The notes: generated by a model from the letters alone, not told the origin. A DNA stretch of 64,000 nt from Microbacterium terrisoli (GCF_030866805.1 NZ_CP133019.1:2728001-2792000); one strand, 5' to 3'. Shown: positions 18,170-27,118, counted from the first letter of the stretch. A program made the numbers and translations.

Positions 18170-19212
18170 CAGCTGGACATGCCGAGGCTCTTCAGCAGCT
18201 GCTGTGCCTGTGCCTGGTCGGCGAAGATGCTCATGTCGTACACCGGCGACTTCACGTCGGACAGGCTCCCCACCGTGGCGCTGGTCATGCCGACCCCGAC
18301 GGGGTACTGGCCTTCGTTGACGTCGATCGGGCCGTCGGCGAGGATCGTCTGTCCGCCGTCGGGAGCGGTCAGCCACGCCAGGAAGTCGGCGGCTTCGGCC
18401 TGGTGCTTGCTGGTCTTGAGGATTCCCGCCCCCGACGACAGGGCGAGATTGCCGGGATCGACCTCGGGGAAGTGATAGATCTTGCTGGTCATGTGGTCGG
18501 GCCCGCCGACCTCGGCGGCCTTCACCCACCAGTAGTAGTGGTTGGACAGCCCCATCGCGTGCTTGCCGGCCTCGACGGTGTCGCGCACGTTGCCGTTGGA
18601 CTGCTCGTTGACGCCGTTGGCCTTCACCTTCTCGAGGAACGAACGGGTCTGGTCCATTCCGATCGTGGAGATGAGGTACTGCACGGTCGCCACGAACGCG
18701 CCGGACGGCGCCCACGCGAACTTCCCCTTGTACTGCGGGGCGGTGATGTCCGCAAGCGTGGTGGGCAGATCCTTCTCGGCGATCAGGGTGGGGTTGTAAT
18801 AGAGCACGCGCACCCGCGCGGCGTAAGCGACCCATTCGTCCTTCGGGTCGCTCAGCTTCGGCTGCACCTGGTCGATCGTGCTCTGGTCGAGCGGGACGAA
18901 CGCGCCGGCGGCGGCCAGCTGCGCGGCAGGTCCCGGGTCCTCGCTGAGGAACACGTCGGCCGGCGAAGCAGAGCCCTCAGCCTGGATCTGGCCGGCGGTG
19001 GCGTCGTTCTGGATGTTGAACGCCACGCCGGTCTTCGTGGTGTAGGCGTCGGTCAGCGCCTTGACGAGCTCGGCATGCTGATCGGTGTAGACCGTCAGCG
19101 TCGCGGTGTCACCGCTCTCGCTCGGCGCCGGTGAGGCCGCAGAACAGCCGGCGAGCATGACGGCGGCAACAGCGGTCAGTGCGACAGACGCGCGCAGACG
19201 GGCACGACGCAT
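18169..19212 (-). CDS. Iron(III) ABC transporter substrate-binding lipoprotein, FbpA/FutA type
   Basis: 347 aa. The lipoprotein signal ends in the lipobox MLAGCS near residue 22, then TLTVYTDQHAELVKALTDAY. The neighbouring SNHYYWWVKA holds the twin tyrosines that bind ferric iron in this family, near residue 225. EDPGPAAQLAAAG and DVNEGQYPVGVGM are also family-typical. The start has AAAGGGGA 5 nt upstream and is 49 nt after the ATPase stop. The iron box ahead of the operon supports iron as substrate; thiamine-type relatives exist but lack the Tyr pair. Confidence 0.9.
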   Translation of the reverse strand: MRRARLRASVALTAVAAVMLAGCSAASPAPSESGDTATLTVYTDQHAELVKALTDAYTTKTGVAFNIQNDATAGQIQAEGSASPADVFLSEDPGPAAQLAAAGAFVPLDQSTIDQVQPKLSDPKDEWVAYAARVRVLYYNPTLIAEKDLPTTLADITAPQYKGKFAWAPSGAFVATVQYLISTIGMDQTRSFLEKVKANGVNEQSNGNVRDTVEAGKHAMGLSNHYYWWVKAAEVGGPDHMTSKIYHFPEVDPGNLALSSGAGILKTSKHQAEAADFLAWLTAPDGGQTILADGPIDVNEGQYPVGVGMTSATVGSLSDVKSPVYDMSIFADQAQAQQLLKSLGMSS

Positions 19213-19261
19213 GACGATCCCCTTTCGATGGGATGAGAGTCCGAGACTCGGATGCCGCGGC

Positions 19262-20338
19262 TCAGGCGGCGATGGACGGTCGAGGGTACGTGCACACGGC
19301 ACGGTCGACCACGAGGCGCACTTCGTCGCCCACGCGGTGCGGATGGTCTCCCAGCACGCGCACCGGCACCTCGGCGTCGAGGGCGGGCACGTGCACGCGC
19401 AGCATGCCGTCATGGCCGTAGAACGTCTGATCGGCGATGGTTCCGGTCAGTCCCGGTCCGGCCTCGTCACTGACGCGGATGTTCTCGGGCCGGATCAGCA
19501 CATCGCACAGGCCCCGGCATCCATTCGCGCACGCCACGGCGAGGTCGCCGAACGCGCACGTGACCGTCATCTCCCCACGCGACGACGCGTGCTGGACGGA
19601 GCCGGCCACGACCACGGCCTCGCCGAGGAATCGGGCCAGCTCCAGGTCTGCGGGCTGGAAGTACGTCTCACGCGGCGGACCGACCTGCACGACCCGTCCC
19701 TCGCGCATGACGGCGACCCGGTCGCCCATCGCGAGGGCCTCTTCCTGATCATGCGTGACCATCACGGCGGTCGTGCCCAGGCGCTTGAGCAGACCGCGCA
19801 CCTCGGCCCGCAGCGACTCGCGAAGGTACTCGTCCAGCGCGGAGAACGGCTCGTCGAGCAGGACGATCTCGGGGCCGGGGGCGATCGCCCGCGCCAGTGC
19901 CACACGCTGCTGCTGACCACCCGACAGCTCATGCGGACGGCGCGCGCCGAAGCCCGACAGTCCGACGAGTTCGAGTGTCTCCGCCACCCGTGCACGACGC
20001 TCGCGGGCGCGCAGGCGGCTCAGGCCGAAGCCGACGTTCTGCGCCACCGACAGGTGCGGGAACAGCGCCCCTTCTTGCGGCACCAGTCCGATGCCGCGAT
20101 CGTGTGCGGGCACGAACCGGTCGCCGGCGACCATGCGACCGTCCACACTGACACTGCCGGAATCGGGGACCTCGAAGCCCGCGATCACCCGCAGCAGCGT
20201 CGTCTTGCCGCAGCCCGAGGGGCCCAAGACCGTCACCAGCTCGCCCGCGTCGATGTGCAGATCGACGCCGTCCAGAGCCCGCGCATGGGCGGAACCGTCG
20301 CCGCCGAAATCCTTGATCACCTCGCGCACATCGAGCAC
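19262..20338 (-). CDS. Iron(III) ABC transporter ATP-binding protein, FbpC type
   Basis: 358 aa. Walker A GPSGCGKTTL near residue 40, Q-loop LVPQEGALFPHLSV, signature LSGGQQQRVALARA near residue 140, Walker B IVLLDEPFSALDEYLR and the H-loop VMVTHDQEEA are all intact. A TOBE-like C-terminal domain follows from about residue 235 (DVLIRPENIRV). Near residue 275 lies ACANGCRGLCDVL, whose two cysteines might sense metal; this is inference. It is the first gene of the iron operon, with a GTG start immediately downstream of a leaderless promoter and an IdeR-like box. Confidence 0.92.
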   Translation of the reverse strand: MLDVREVIKDFGGDGSAHARALDGVDLHIDAGELVTVLGPSGCGKTTLLRVIAGFEVPDSGSVSVDGRMVAGDRFVPAHDRGIGLVPQEGALFPHLSVAQNVGFGLSRLRARERRARVAETLELVGLSGFGARRPHELSGGQQQRVALARAIAPGPEIVLLDEPFSALDEYLRESLRAEVRGLLKRLGTTAVMVTHDQEEALAMGDRVAVMREGRVVQVGPPRETYFQPADLELARFLGEAVVVAGSVQHASSRGEMTVTCAFGDLAVACANGCRGLCDVLIRPENIRVSDEAGPGLTGTIADQTFYGHDGMLRVHVPALDAEVPVRVLGDHPHRVGDEVRLVVDRAVCTYPRPSIAA

Positions 20339-20344
20339 GGTTCC

Positions 20345-20375
20345 ACTATAGACGCTGAAGGTAAGGCTTGCCTAA
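20345..20375 (-). promoter_or_regulatory. Iron-regulated leaderless promoter with IdeR/DtxR-like box
   Basis: On the minus strand TATAGT (20345-20350) lies 6 nt before the GTG at 20338. Directly upstream, GAAGGTAAGGCTTGCCTAA (20357-20375) matches 14 of 19 positions of the DtxR/IdeR consensus and has the palindromic core TAAGGCTTGCCTAA-like arms. Bound Fe-IdeR would cover the -35/spacer region and shut off iron uptake. Confidence 0.8.
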
Positions 20376-20384
20376 CGAAGGGGG

Positions 20385-21593
20385 TCAGCCGCGTCGCTGG
20401 TACTGGCGCATCTGGTCGGTGATGCCCGCGAATCGGAAGGGGCCGGAGGTCTCGGCGGCGGTCAGGATGTCTTCTCCGCGCACCTCGTCCACGCTCTCGT
20501 GCAGTGCGCGGTAGCGGGCGTAGTCGATGCTCACACGGTCGTCCAGGACCGCGGCATCCTCGTCTGCGCGCAGCAGCGCGCGATAGCCGGGCTGGACCAC
20601 ACCGGTGAAGAACTCCGACACGCTGCCCGAGCCGTAGCTGAAGAAGCCGATGCGACGCCCGGCGAGGTCGGCCCCGTCAGCTGCCCCGTCGCCTGTCCCG
20701 TCGTCATTGAGCAGCGAGAGCAGGCCCGCATAGATCGACGCCGTGTAGCTGTTGCCGGTACGACGGTTGATGTGCAGGCTCGCCTCGATCTGTGCGCGTC
20801 GCTGGTCGCGGTCCAACGGAGAACCCACGATGGTGTTCAGTCGGTCGTGAGCCTTGACGGCCATCTTGGTGAACGGCTGGTGGTAGCAGAAGCGGTCGAT
20901 GGCCTCGAACGGCACACCGCCGCGCGACTGATACTCATTCCAGGCGCCCTCCAGCGAACGCAGATAGGCGGCGAGCGAGTACTTGCCGTCCACCAGGGCC
21001 GTGGAGAGGTGATTGGGCCGCCAGAAGTCGTGGATGTCGTCGGTGTGCAGGCCGGTGACCGGCTCGATCTCGACCAGGCCGGGGTCGACGGTGACCAGGA
21101 ACGCGACGGCGGCGGCGCCCTGCGTCGGCTCACCGCTGGAATCCAGTGCGTAGCGGGCGACGTCGCTGGCGATCACCAGCACCTTCTCGCGCGGGTCGCG
21201 TGCGACCACGCCGAGTGCGAACTGCAGGGCGGCGGTGGCCGAATAGCAGGCCTGCTTGAGCTCGACGACCCGGCAGTTCTCGCCCATCCCGAGCAGCCCG
21301 TGCACGAAGACGCCGGCCGATTTGGACTGATCGATGCCGGACTCGGTGGCGAACAGCAGCGTGCGGATGCCTTCTGCGCCGTGGCGGTCGAGGATGCGCG
21401 CGGCGGCCTCGGCGCCCATCGTGACGATGTCCTCGTCGGCGGCGGGCATGCTCATCTCGGACTGGCCGATGCCGACGTAGAACTTGCCCACGTCCACGCC
21501 GGAGTGCTCGGCGATCTCGCTCAGGTCCAGGACCTGATGCGCGGTCGCGAACGAGATGTCGTGGATGCCGATCCGCAGCGGCTGCGCGCTCAT
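20385..21593 (-). CDS. mvaS: Hydroxymethylglutaryl-CoA synthase
   Basis: 402 aa. Condenses acetyl-CoA with acetoacetyl-CoA to HMG-CoA. The catalytic residues are visible: Glu in LLFATESGIDQSKSAG (about residue 85), nucleophilic Cys in VELKQACYSATAALQF (about 118) and His in RFCYHQPFTKMAVKAH (about 245). It is the last gene of the mevalonate operon, overlapping mvaA by ATGA. The gap to the next transcript holds the iron box, with no obvious separate terminator. Confidence 0.96.
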   Translation of the reverse strand: MSAQPLRIGIHDISFATAHQVLDLSEIAEHSGVDVGKFYVGIGQSEMSMPAADEDIVTMGAEAAARILDRHGAEGIRTLLFATESGIDQSKSAGVFVHGLLGMGENCRVVELKQACYSATAALQFALGVVARDPREKVLVIASDVARYALDSSGEPTQGAAAVAFLVTVDPGLVEIEPVTGLHTDDIHDFWRPNHLSTALVDGKYSLAAYLRSLEGAWNEYQSRGGVPFEAIDRFCYHQPFTKMAVKAHDRLNTIVGSPLDRDQRRAQIEASLHINRRTGNSYTASIYAGLLSLLNDDGTGDGAADGADLAGRRIGFFSYGSGSVSEFFTGVVQPGYRALLRADEDAAVLDDRVSIDYARYRALHESVDEVRGEDILTAAETSGPFRFAGITDQMRQYQRRG

Positions 21594-22639
21594 CGCGTGC
21601 CCTTCCTTTCGATGTTCACGTGGGCCGCCATCAGCTCACCGGGGTTGGTCTGGGCCGCCATCAGCGACAGCTCGCCGCACAGCACGGTGGCAGCGCACAG
21701 CACGGCCAGACGTCGCGCGTTCTCGCCTGCGGGGCGCTCGTCCGCGCAGCCCAGGCGGGCGAGGTTCTCTCCCACGAACGGCAGGTCCTTGCCGTTGCCG
21801 ACCGTGCCCACGATGAGGTTGGGCAGCGTGCACGAGAAGTACAGGTCGCCGCCTCTCACCTCGGCGTGCGTGATGCCCTGCGATCCTTCCACGATGTTCG
21901 CGGCATCCTGCCCGGTCGCCAGGTAGAACCCGAGCAGCATGTTCGCGTAGTGCGCGTTGGCGGTGCGCAGGCCTCCCGCGGTGATCGAGCCGATGAGGTT
22001 CTTGCGCACGTTCAGCTCGGCGATCGCCTCGGGGCTGGCGTGCAGACGGCGGGCGACGACCTCGCGCGGGATCAGCAGCTCGGTCACGACGTTCTTGCCG
22101 CGCCCCAGGATGCCGTTGACCGCGGTGGCCTTCTTGTCCGAGCAGTAGTTGCCCGAGATCGATCCGTACCGGAGCCCCGGGACGGTGGCGAGGATGTGGT
22201 CCATCAGCCGATCGCTGGCCAGGGTCACCATGTTGTGGCCGCTGGCGTCCCCGGTCGACAGCTCGAAGCGGACGAACAGCAGATTGCCGACGATCTGATG
22301 GTGGATGTCGATGAGCTTCGCGAACCGGCTCGCCGTGGACACGACCTCCTGCAGTCGGTCGCGCTGAGAGTTGAGCACCTGCATCGCCGCCAGGGCCGTG
22401 GTCGCATCGTCCGCCTCGAACAGCACGGAGCGCGCCATCCGCTCGTCGACGAGGGTGGCGACGATGCCCTTGTCGGTCAGCGTCGAGATCTTCGCGCCGC
22501 GTCCGACCGACGGCCACAGCGGCGTCTCATAGGTCGCCAGGGGCACTTCCTGCAGCCCGGTCATGACATTGCCGCTGACCGAGATGGGTCCCACCCACGT
22601 CATCGGCACGGGCGCTGCGGTGATCGGCTCGTTCCTCAT
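21590..22639 (-). CDS. mvaA: Hydroxymethylglutaryl-CoA reductase
   Basis: 349 aa. Reduces HMG-CoA to mevalonate. Substrate/catalytic segments are PLATYETPLWPSVGRG near residue 35, the catalytic lysine in YCSDKKATAVNGILG near residue 165, the aspartate in STGDASGHNMVTLASD near residue 130, and AGGLRTANAHYANMLLG near residue 225. The gene order and this PLATYETPLWPS form match the actinobacterial enzyme of the Streptomyces CL190 type. AGGAGGG lies 6 nt upstream of the ATG, and the junction with fni is ATGA. A long upstream extension of the frame overlaps fni and is not coding. Confidence 0.95.
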   Translation of the reverse strand: MRNEPITAAPVPMTWVGPISVSGNVMTGLQEVPLATYETPLWPSVGRGAKISTLTDKGIVATLVDERMARSVLFEADDATTALAAMQVLNSQRDRLQEVVSTASRFAKLIDIHHQIVGNLLFVRFELSTGDASGHNMVTLASDRLMDHILATVPGLRYGSISGNYCSDKKATAVNGILGRGKNVVTELLIPREVVARRLHASPEAIAELNVRKNLIGSITAGGLRTANAHYANMLLGFYLATGQDAANIVEGSQGITHAEVRGGDLYFSCTLPNLIVGTVGNGKDLPFVGENLARLGCADERPAGENARRLAVLCAATVLCGELSLMAAQTNPGELMAAHVNIERKGTR

Positions 22640-23745
22640 CCCCGTCCCTCCTGATCGCGCAGCCCTCGATCGCTGCGGCGGCTGTAGGCGGCAGCGTCGA
22701 TGCCGCGCAGGTCGCAGAACTCGCGCACCGCGCCGCTCAGCAGCAGATCGGTGCCCACAAGGCCGGCGGGCGTTGCCGCGCCCAGCAGCGCGTGCAGCTG
22801 TTCGATCTGCCCGATCCAGGCGCGGATGCGGGCGATCAGGCCCTCCAGCCCCTCGTCGAGCAGGGAATGCAGGAACGTGCCCGACACCCCGGCCGCCCGT
22901 GCGCCCAGTGCAAGTGCTCGCACGACGTCCAGCGGCGTGCGCACTCCGCCCGAGGCCAGCAGCGCCGGAATCGCCGATCCGCCGTCCACCGCGGCCTGGG
23001 CATCCAGCAGGCAGGAGGCGGCGGACTGGCCCCATCCCGCCATGAAGGCGTAGTCGTTCTCGGCGCGGCGCGCATTCTCGATCCGCGCGAAGTCGGTGCC
23101 GCCCTGGCCGCTCACATCGGCAACGTGCACGCCCAGGTCGGCGAGCTGCTCGAGCGTCGTGCGGCTCAGACCGAAGCCGACCTCTTTGACGACGACCGGG
23201 ACCTCGACGCGATCGACGATCTCGGCGATGCGGTCCGGCCACGCCGAGAAGGCGCGGCTGCCTTCGGGCATGACCGTCTCCTGCACGCTGTTCAGATGGA
23301 TCTGCAGCGCGTCGGCGCGCACGAGGTCGATCGCGCGCAGCGCCTGCTCACCGGTCGCATCGGCGCTGAGGTTGGCCAGCACGAATCCGTCCGGGTTCTC
23401 CTCGCGCAGCACCCGGAACGTCGCGGCCGTGTCGGGTTCGCGCAGCGCGATGCTCATGGACCCCGACGCGATGGCCACTCCGGTCTCACGCGCGGCGATC
23501 GCCAGCTGCCGGTTGATCTCTCCGGTGCGGACGCTGCCCCCGGTCATGCCGTTGATGTACAGCGGCACGCTCCACTGGAATCCGGCGAACGAGGTGGACA
23601 CATCGACGCGGTCGCGGTCGATGCCCGCCAGCGCGTGGTGCACGAAGCGCACCTCGTCGAAGTCGTTGCGGGCGGGGCCCTGCACGTGCTGGGCCCGGGC
23701 AAGGTCGACGTGCTGGTCTTTTCGGGTGCCGCCCTGGGACGTCAT
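22636..23745 (-). CDS. fni: Type 2 isopentenyl-diphosphate delta-isomerase (FMN)
   Basis: 369 aa. Interconverts IPP and DMAPP using reduced FMN. Family motifs are RKDQHVDLA at the N-terminus, LYINGMTGGSVRTGEIN near residue 65, SGSMSIALREP near residue 95, NLSADATGEQAL, the IHLNSVQE segment, VVKEVGFGLS and ASGGVRTPLDVVRALALGA near residue 265. It is unrelated to the type 1 Idi. It overlaps pmk upstream and mvaA downstream, both as ATGA. Confidence 0.95.
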   Translation of the reverse strand: MTSQGGTRKDQHVDLARAQHVQGPARNDFDEVRFVHHALAGIDRDRVDVSTSFAGFQWSVPLYINGMTGGSVRTGEINRQLAIAARETGVAIASGSMSIALREPDTAATFRVLREENPDGFVLANLSADATGEQALRAIDLVRADALQIHLNSVQETVMPEGSRAFSAWPDRIAEIVDRVEVPVVVKEVGFGLSRTTLEQLADLGVHVADVSGQGGTDFARIENARRAENDYAFMAGWGQSAASCLLDAQAAVDGGSAIPALLASGGVRTPLDVVRALALGARAAGVSGTFLHSLLDEGLEGLIARIRAWIGQIEQLHALLGAATPAGLVGTDLLLSGAVREFCDLRGIDAAAYSRRSDRGLRDQEGRG

Positions 23746-24932
23746 GGGTCGCTCCGCTCTGGTTCGGGAATCGTTCCGATGCGGGCGTCGCCCTCGGACT
23801 CTTCGTCGGACGAGTGCACCTCGATCGCCAGGTGCCGGATGTCGTTCTGCTCCCAGCGTGCGAGCATGCCGTGCACGTCGGTGTCGCCGCCGGCCAGCAC
23901 GATGCCGCAGTCGCCGCCGCCCGCGCCGGAGGACTTGGCCGCAGCCCCGGCATCCTGCGCGATGTCGCACAGCGCCGCCAGCTGCGCGGTCTCGATCTGG
24001 ATGCCGGCGTGGCGGGACAGGTCGCCCAGGGCCGTGCGCGCGGCACGGACCGCGGATGCCGCAGCCGCGGCATCCTGCCCCTCCAGGGCGGCGATCAACG
24101 ATTCGACCGCCGCGCGACTGTCGGCCAGGAACCGACGGTACTGCGCCTGGCCGGACCGTGCCTGACCGGACTGTGCCTGATCGGACTGTGCTTGACCAGA
24201 CTGTGCTTGACCGGCGGGCCAGGCGCGCTGCAGGTCGCCGACCATCCGCTCCGTGGAGGCGGGGTGCCCGGTCCAGCCCACGATCAGTCGCAGGTGGGCG
24301 GGAGCCGGCAGGCGCCGGACGGCAAGGTGCGGCCAGGCACGGTCGAGCATCGCCTGCACTCCCACGATGGCCGTCTGGGCCGCCACCTCGGCACGGTCCG
24401 GCGCGCTGTAGGCGATCCATCCGCCGAACACCGAGGCGGCCAGGTCGCCGCCCGACGAGGCGGGCGAGACGCGCACCGTGGCGATCAGCGCGAGCTTGTA
24501 GATCTCCAGCGCCGTCAGCTCGAGCTCGTAGAAGCGGTTCAGTGCGCGGACGGTCGCGACGGTCACCGCCGCCGACGACCCCAGCCCGAACTTGCGGCCG
24601 GACACGTCGTCGAGTTCGCTGGAGATGCGGATGTCGTAGAAGCGGCCGGCGACGGCCCGCTCGGCCGCCAGCTGCTCGACCACCGTGATCGCTGCCAGCA
24701 CGTAGTCGTACGGCCGGTGGTCCTGGTCGATGACGACGCCGTCGGCGCCGCGCGTCCACAGCAGCGGGGCGCGGCCGAACTGGTCGGAGGAGATGCTGCC
24801 CTGGTCGCTGGCGGGGGTCAGCTCGACGCTGACATAGCGGTCGACGGCGACCAGCACGCTCGGCTCGCCCGGCTGGACCACCGCGTACTCTCCCGCGATG
24901 AACAGCTTGCCGGGCGCCTGCTCGCGGATCAT
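23742..24932 (-). CDS. Phosphomevalonate kinase
   Basis: 396 aa GHMP kinase. Converts 5-phosphomevalonate to the diphosphate. N-terminal APGKLFIAGEYAVVQPGEPS, the ATP-loop KFGLGSSAAVTVATVRALN near residue 115 and the C-terminal GAGGGDCGIVLAGG near residue 335 are intact. Residues of about 240-265 contain a hydrophilic Gly-Gln-Ala-Gln-Ser repeat coded by a 15-bp tandem array, apparently a loop insertion between conserved blocks. It overlaps mvaD and fni by ATGA. The start is set by that overlap and by MIREQAPGK. Confidence 0.93.
   Translation of the reverse strand: MIREQAPGKLFIAGEYAVVQPGEPSVLVAVDRYVSVELTPASDQGSISSDQFGRAPLLWTRGADGVVIDQDHRPYDYVLAAITVVEQLAAERAVAGRFYDIRISSELDDVSGRKFGLGSSAAVTVATVRALNRFYELELTALEIYKLALIATVRVSPASSGGDLAASVFGGWIAYSAPDRAEVAAQTAIVGVQAMLDRAWPHLAVRRLPAPAHLRLIVGWTGHPASTERMVGDLQRAWPAGQAQSGQAQSDQAQSGQARSGQAQYRRFLADSRAAVESLIAALEGQDAAAAASAVRAARTALGDLSRHAGIQIETAQLAALCDIAQDAGAAAKSSGAGGGDCGIVLAGGDTDVHGMLARWEQNDIRHLAIEVHSSDEESEGDARIGTIPEPERSDP
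24141..24215. repeat. Five tandem copies of a 15-bp unit inside the phosphomevalonate kinase gene
   Basis: Units start at 24141, 24156, 24171, 24186 and 24201, each a variant of CTGTGCCTGATCGGA. On the coding strand they give a GQAQS-like pentapeptide repeat. The length is a multiple of three, so copy-number change would keep frame. Confidence 0.9.
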
Positions 24933-25900
24933 GCGGCCGCCTCGGAGATCAGGTGGGCACCCGGGCCGGCATGGGCTGCGACGAGGCGGCCCGCCTCGAA
25001 GCGTTCGGCCAGGGCGTCGCGCACCGCGTCCACGTCGCCGTCTCGGCACACGAACACGACGTTCGGGCCGGCATCGGCGGTGGCGTACGCCTCCAGGCCC
25101 ACAGCCCGCAGCCGTGCCGCCTCATCGAACAGGGCGATGCTCTGCGGTGCGAGGTAGCGGATCGGCGGGCGGCAGGCCATGATCGCGGCGTGCATGCGCA
25201 GCGCGTTGGACTCGGTCAGCTCTCCGATGGCGGTGACATCGCCCCGGGTGAACGCGTCGCGCATCGCGGCCAGGTCGGCGGTCGTGGACGCCACCCACGC
25301 CGAGGCGTACGGCGACGTGTCGCGGGTGCGGATCATGGCCTCTCGGCTCGAGACCGCTTTGGCCCCGGCATCCACCACGGCGATGACCATGCCCAGGGCG
25401 GGGCCGTGGACCGGTTCGGCGAACGATGAGGCGTCGTCGGTGCCCGCGTGCCAGATCGCCGCTCCCCCGATCACCGAACGGCACGCCGAGCCAGAGCCGC
25501 GGCGGGCGAGGCGGCTGAGGGCCTGCTCGTCGAGGTCGAGCCCGTAGGCGTCGGCGGCGGCCACCGCGAGCGCTGCGAAGCCCGACGCGCTGGAGGCCAG
25601 GCCCGCTCCCGTGGGCACGGAGTTGCGGGTCTGGACGCGGGCGGGGGCGGTCGAGCCGGCCTGTGCCCGAACGAGGTCGAGGAATTTCGTGATGCGGCCG
25701 GCCGCAGCGCCGGTGGACGACGCCCCGTCGAAGACCACGTCGTCGGCGTCAGCTCCGGCCGTGACGGTCACCGTTGTCGTGGTGGGAAAGACGTCGAGCG
25801 TCAGCGACAGGCTGCCGGTCAAAGGCAGGATCAGGTCCTCGTCCCGCTTGCCCCAGTACTTGACGAGCGCGATGTTGGGTGTCGCGACGGCGGTGCTCAT
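24929..25900 (-). CDS. mvaD: Diphosphomevalonate decarboxylase
   Basis: 323 aa. ATP-dependent decarboxylation of mevalonate diphosphate to IPP. Signature segments are NIALVKYWGKRDEDLILPLT at residues 9-28, RNSVPTGAGLASSASGFAAL near residue 92, RRGSGSACRSVIGGAAIWHA near residue 130, and TADAGPNVVFVCRD near residue 280. The catalytic aspartate lies in this last block. The start at 25900 overlaps mvk (ATGA) and the end overlaps pmk (ATGA). Confidence 0.95.
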   Translation of the reverse strand: MSTAVATPNIALVKYWGKRDEDLILPLTGSLSLTLDVFPTTTTVTVTAGADADDVVFDGASSTGAAAGRITKFLDLVRAQAGSTAPARVQTRNSVPTGAGLASSASGFAALAVAAADAYGLDLDEQALSRLARRGSGSACRSVIGGAAIWHAGTDDASSFAEPVHGPALGMVIAVVDAGAKAVSSREAMIRTRDTSPYASAWVASTTADLAAMRDAFTRGDVTAIGELTESNALRMHAAIMACRPPIRYLAPQSIALFDEAARLRAVGLEAYATADAGPNVVFVCRDGDVDAVRDALAERFEAGRLVAAHAGPGAHLISEAAA

Positions 25901-26916
25901 GCAGAGGCGTCCTTCGCACTGGTGATGTCGGCGGGATGCAGCAGCCAGGTGCGCTCGGCGCCCGCCGCGCGCAATGCCGCAGCGATGCGTGCGGCGGCCG
26001 GCTCGTCGTCGGCGAGGGCGAGCACGCAGCCGCCCCGACCGCCGCCGGTCAGCTTCGCACCGAGGGCTCCGGCCTCGCGGGCCGCTGCCACCAGCGCATC
26101 CAGCTCGGCGCTGCTCACGCTCAGCTCGCGCAGCAGTTCGTGCACGGCCGACATGCGCTCGCCCAGGGCGCGGCGCTGATCGCGGGCCAGGTCGTGGGCG
26201 GCGGCGGCGGCGTGCTGGTCGATACGGGCCAGCATCGCACCGACGCGTTCGGGCTCGGCCGCCTTCAGCGCCCCCACCGCGGTGACCGCTTCGCGGGTGC
26301 GCCCGTGGACGCCGGAATCGCCGATCACGAACACGCCGCCGAACGCGCAGTGCAACGGCCGTGCGGCCCCGGCCTGGAACCACATCGGCGCTTCGCAGAC
26401 CACCGCGCGGGCGTCCAGACCGCTCGGGTTGCCGTGGGCCACCCGTTCGGCCGCCTGCACGAGTGCGAACCGCTCATCGTCGTCGAAGCTCACTGCGTGG
26501 TGCGCGGCGATGGCGGTGATGATGGCCGCGGCCACGGCCGCCGACGAACCGAGGCCCCGCTCGGCGGGGATCTCTCCGTCCACGCGCACCGTCAGTCCTG
26601 TCGCCGGTGCACCCAGCCGTTGGAGGGTGGCGGTGATGGCGGTGATGGGGGCGGCAAGCAGTGTCGGCGCGGCGGCGACCGGGCCGCGGTACAGCACCGA
26701 GTCGATCCACAGCGGACGCTCGGTCGAGGTGACCGATGCCGTCAGGGTCAGGCCGTGCACGGGCAGCGCGATCGCCGGCCCCCCGTGCACGACGGCGTGT
26801 TCGCCGAGCAGGATCACCTTGGCGTGCGCGCGTGCGCGGGTTGCGGCATCCGTCATCGAAACAGGGGAAGTCCAGGGATCGGAGAGGTCGGAGACGCGAC
26901 CTGACAAGCCGGCCAT
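25897..26916 (-). CDS. mvk: Mevalonate kinase
   Basis: 339 aa GHMP kinase, first gene of the mevalonate operon. Motif 1 AKVILLGEHAVVHGGPAIAL near residue 32, motif 2 PAERGLGSSAAVAAAIITAI near residue 115, and motif 3 GAKLTGGGRGGCVLAL near residue 290 are intact. The substrate-binding aspartate lies in HGNPSGLDARAV. The ATG at 26916 follows AGGAG by 8 nt; an internal ATG at 26856 would cut only a variable N-terminal tail. A -10 box lies about 120 nt upstream. Confidence 0.94.
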   Translation of the reverse strand: MAGLSGRVSDLSDPWTSPVSMTDAATRARAHAKVILLGEHAVVHGGPAIALPVHGLTLTASVTSTERPLWIDSVLYRGPVAAAPTLLAAPITAITATLQRLGAPATGLTVRVDGEIPAERGLGSSAAVAAAIITAIAAHHAVSFDDDERFALVQAAERVAHGNPSGLDARAVVCEAPMWFQAGAARPLHCAFGGVFVIGDSGVHGRTREAVTAVGALKAAEPERVGAMLARIDQHAAAAAHDLARDQRRALGERMSAVHELLRELSVSSAELDALVAAAREAGALGAKLTGGGRGGCVLALADDEPAAARIAAALRAAGAERTWLLHPADITSAKDASA

Positions 26917-27035
26917 GATCGTCTCCTGTTGTTCTCGTGGATCGTGCGAGCGGTGGTCACGACGACCCTGTACGGGGCCCAGGCCACCGTGGCACGACCG
27001 CTGGCATGCCGCGGGAGCGCGGACACCATCAGACG

Positions 27036-27041
27036 ATTTTA
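27036..27041 (-). promoter_or_regulatory. Candidate -10 box of the mevalonate operon
   Basis: The minus strand reads GGATAAAATCG, with TAAAAT near consensus in otherwise GC-rich DNA. The -35 is weak. The expected leader is about 110 nt before mvk. Confidence 0.5.
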
Positions 27042-27106
27042 TCCACTGGCGGCCGTGCGTGGCTGAGTCCGGGCCGAGTGCCGGCGCCGATGACGCGCAG
27101 ACGCGT

Positions 27107-27112
27107 TACGGT
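27107..27112 (+). promoter_or_regulatory. Leaderless -10 box of the cupin gene
   Basis: TACGGT ends 6 nt before the ATG at 27119. The 15-mer TACGGTGGCGTCATG is identical to the promoter-start junction of the gene at 54601. Confidence 0.6.
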
Positions 27113-27118
27113 GGCGTC

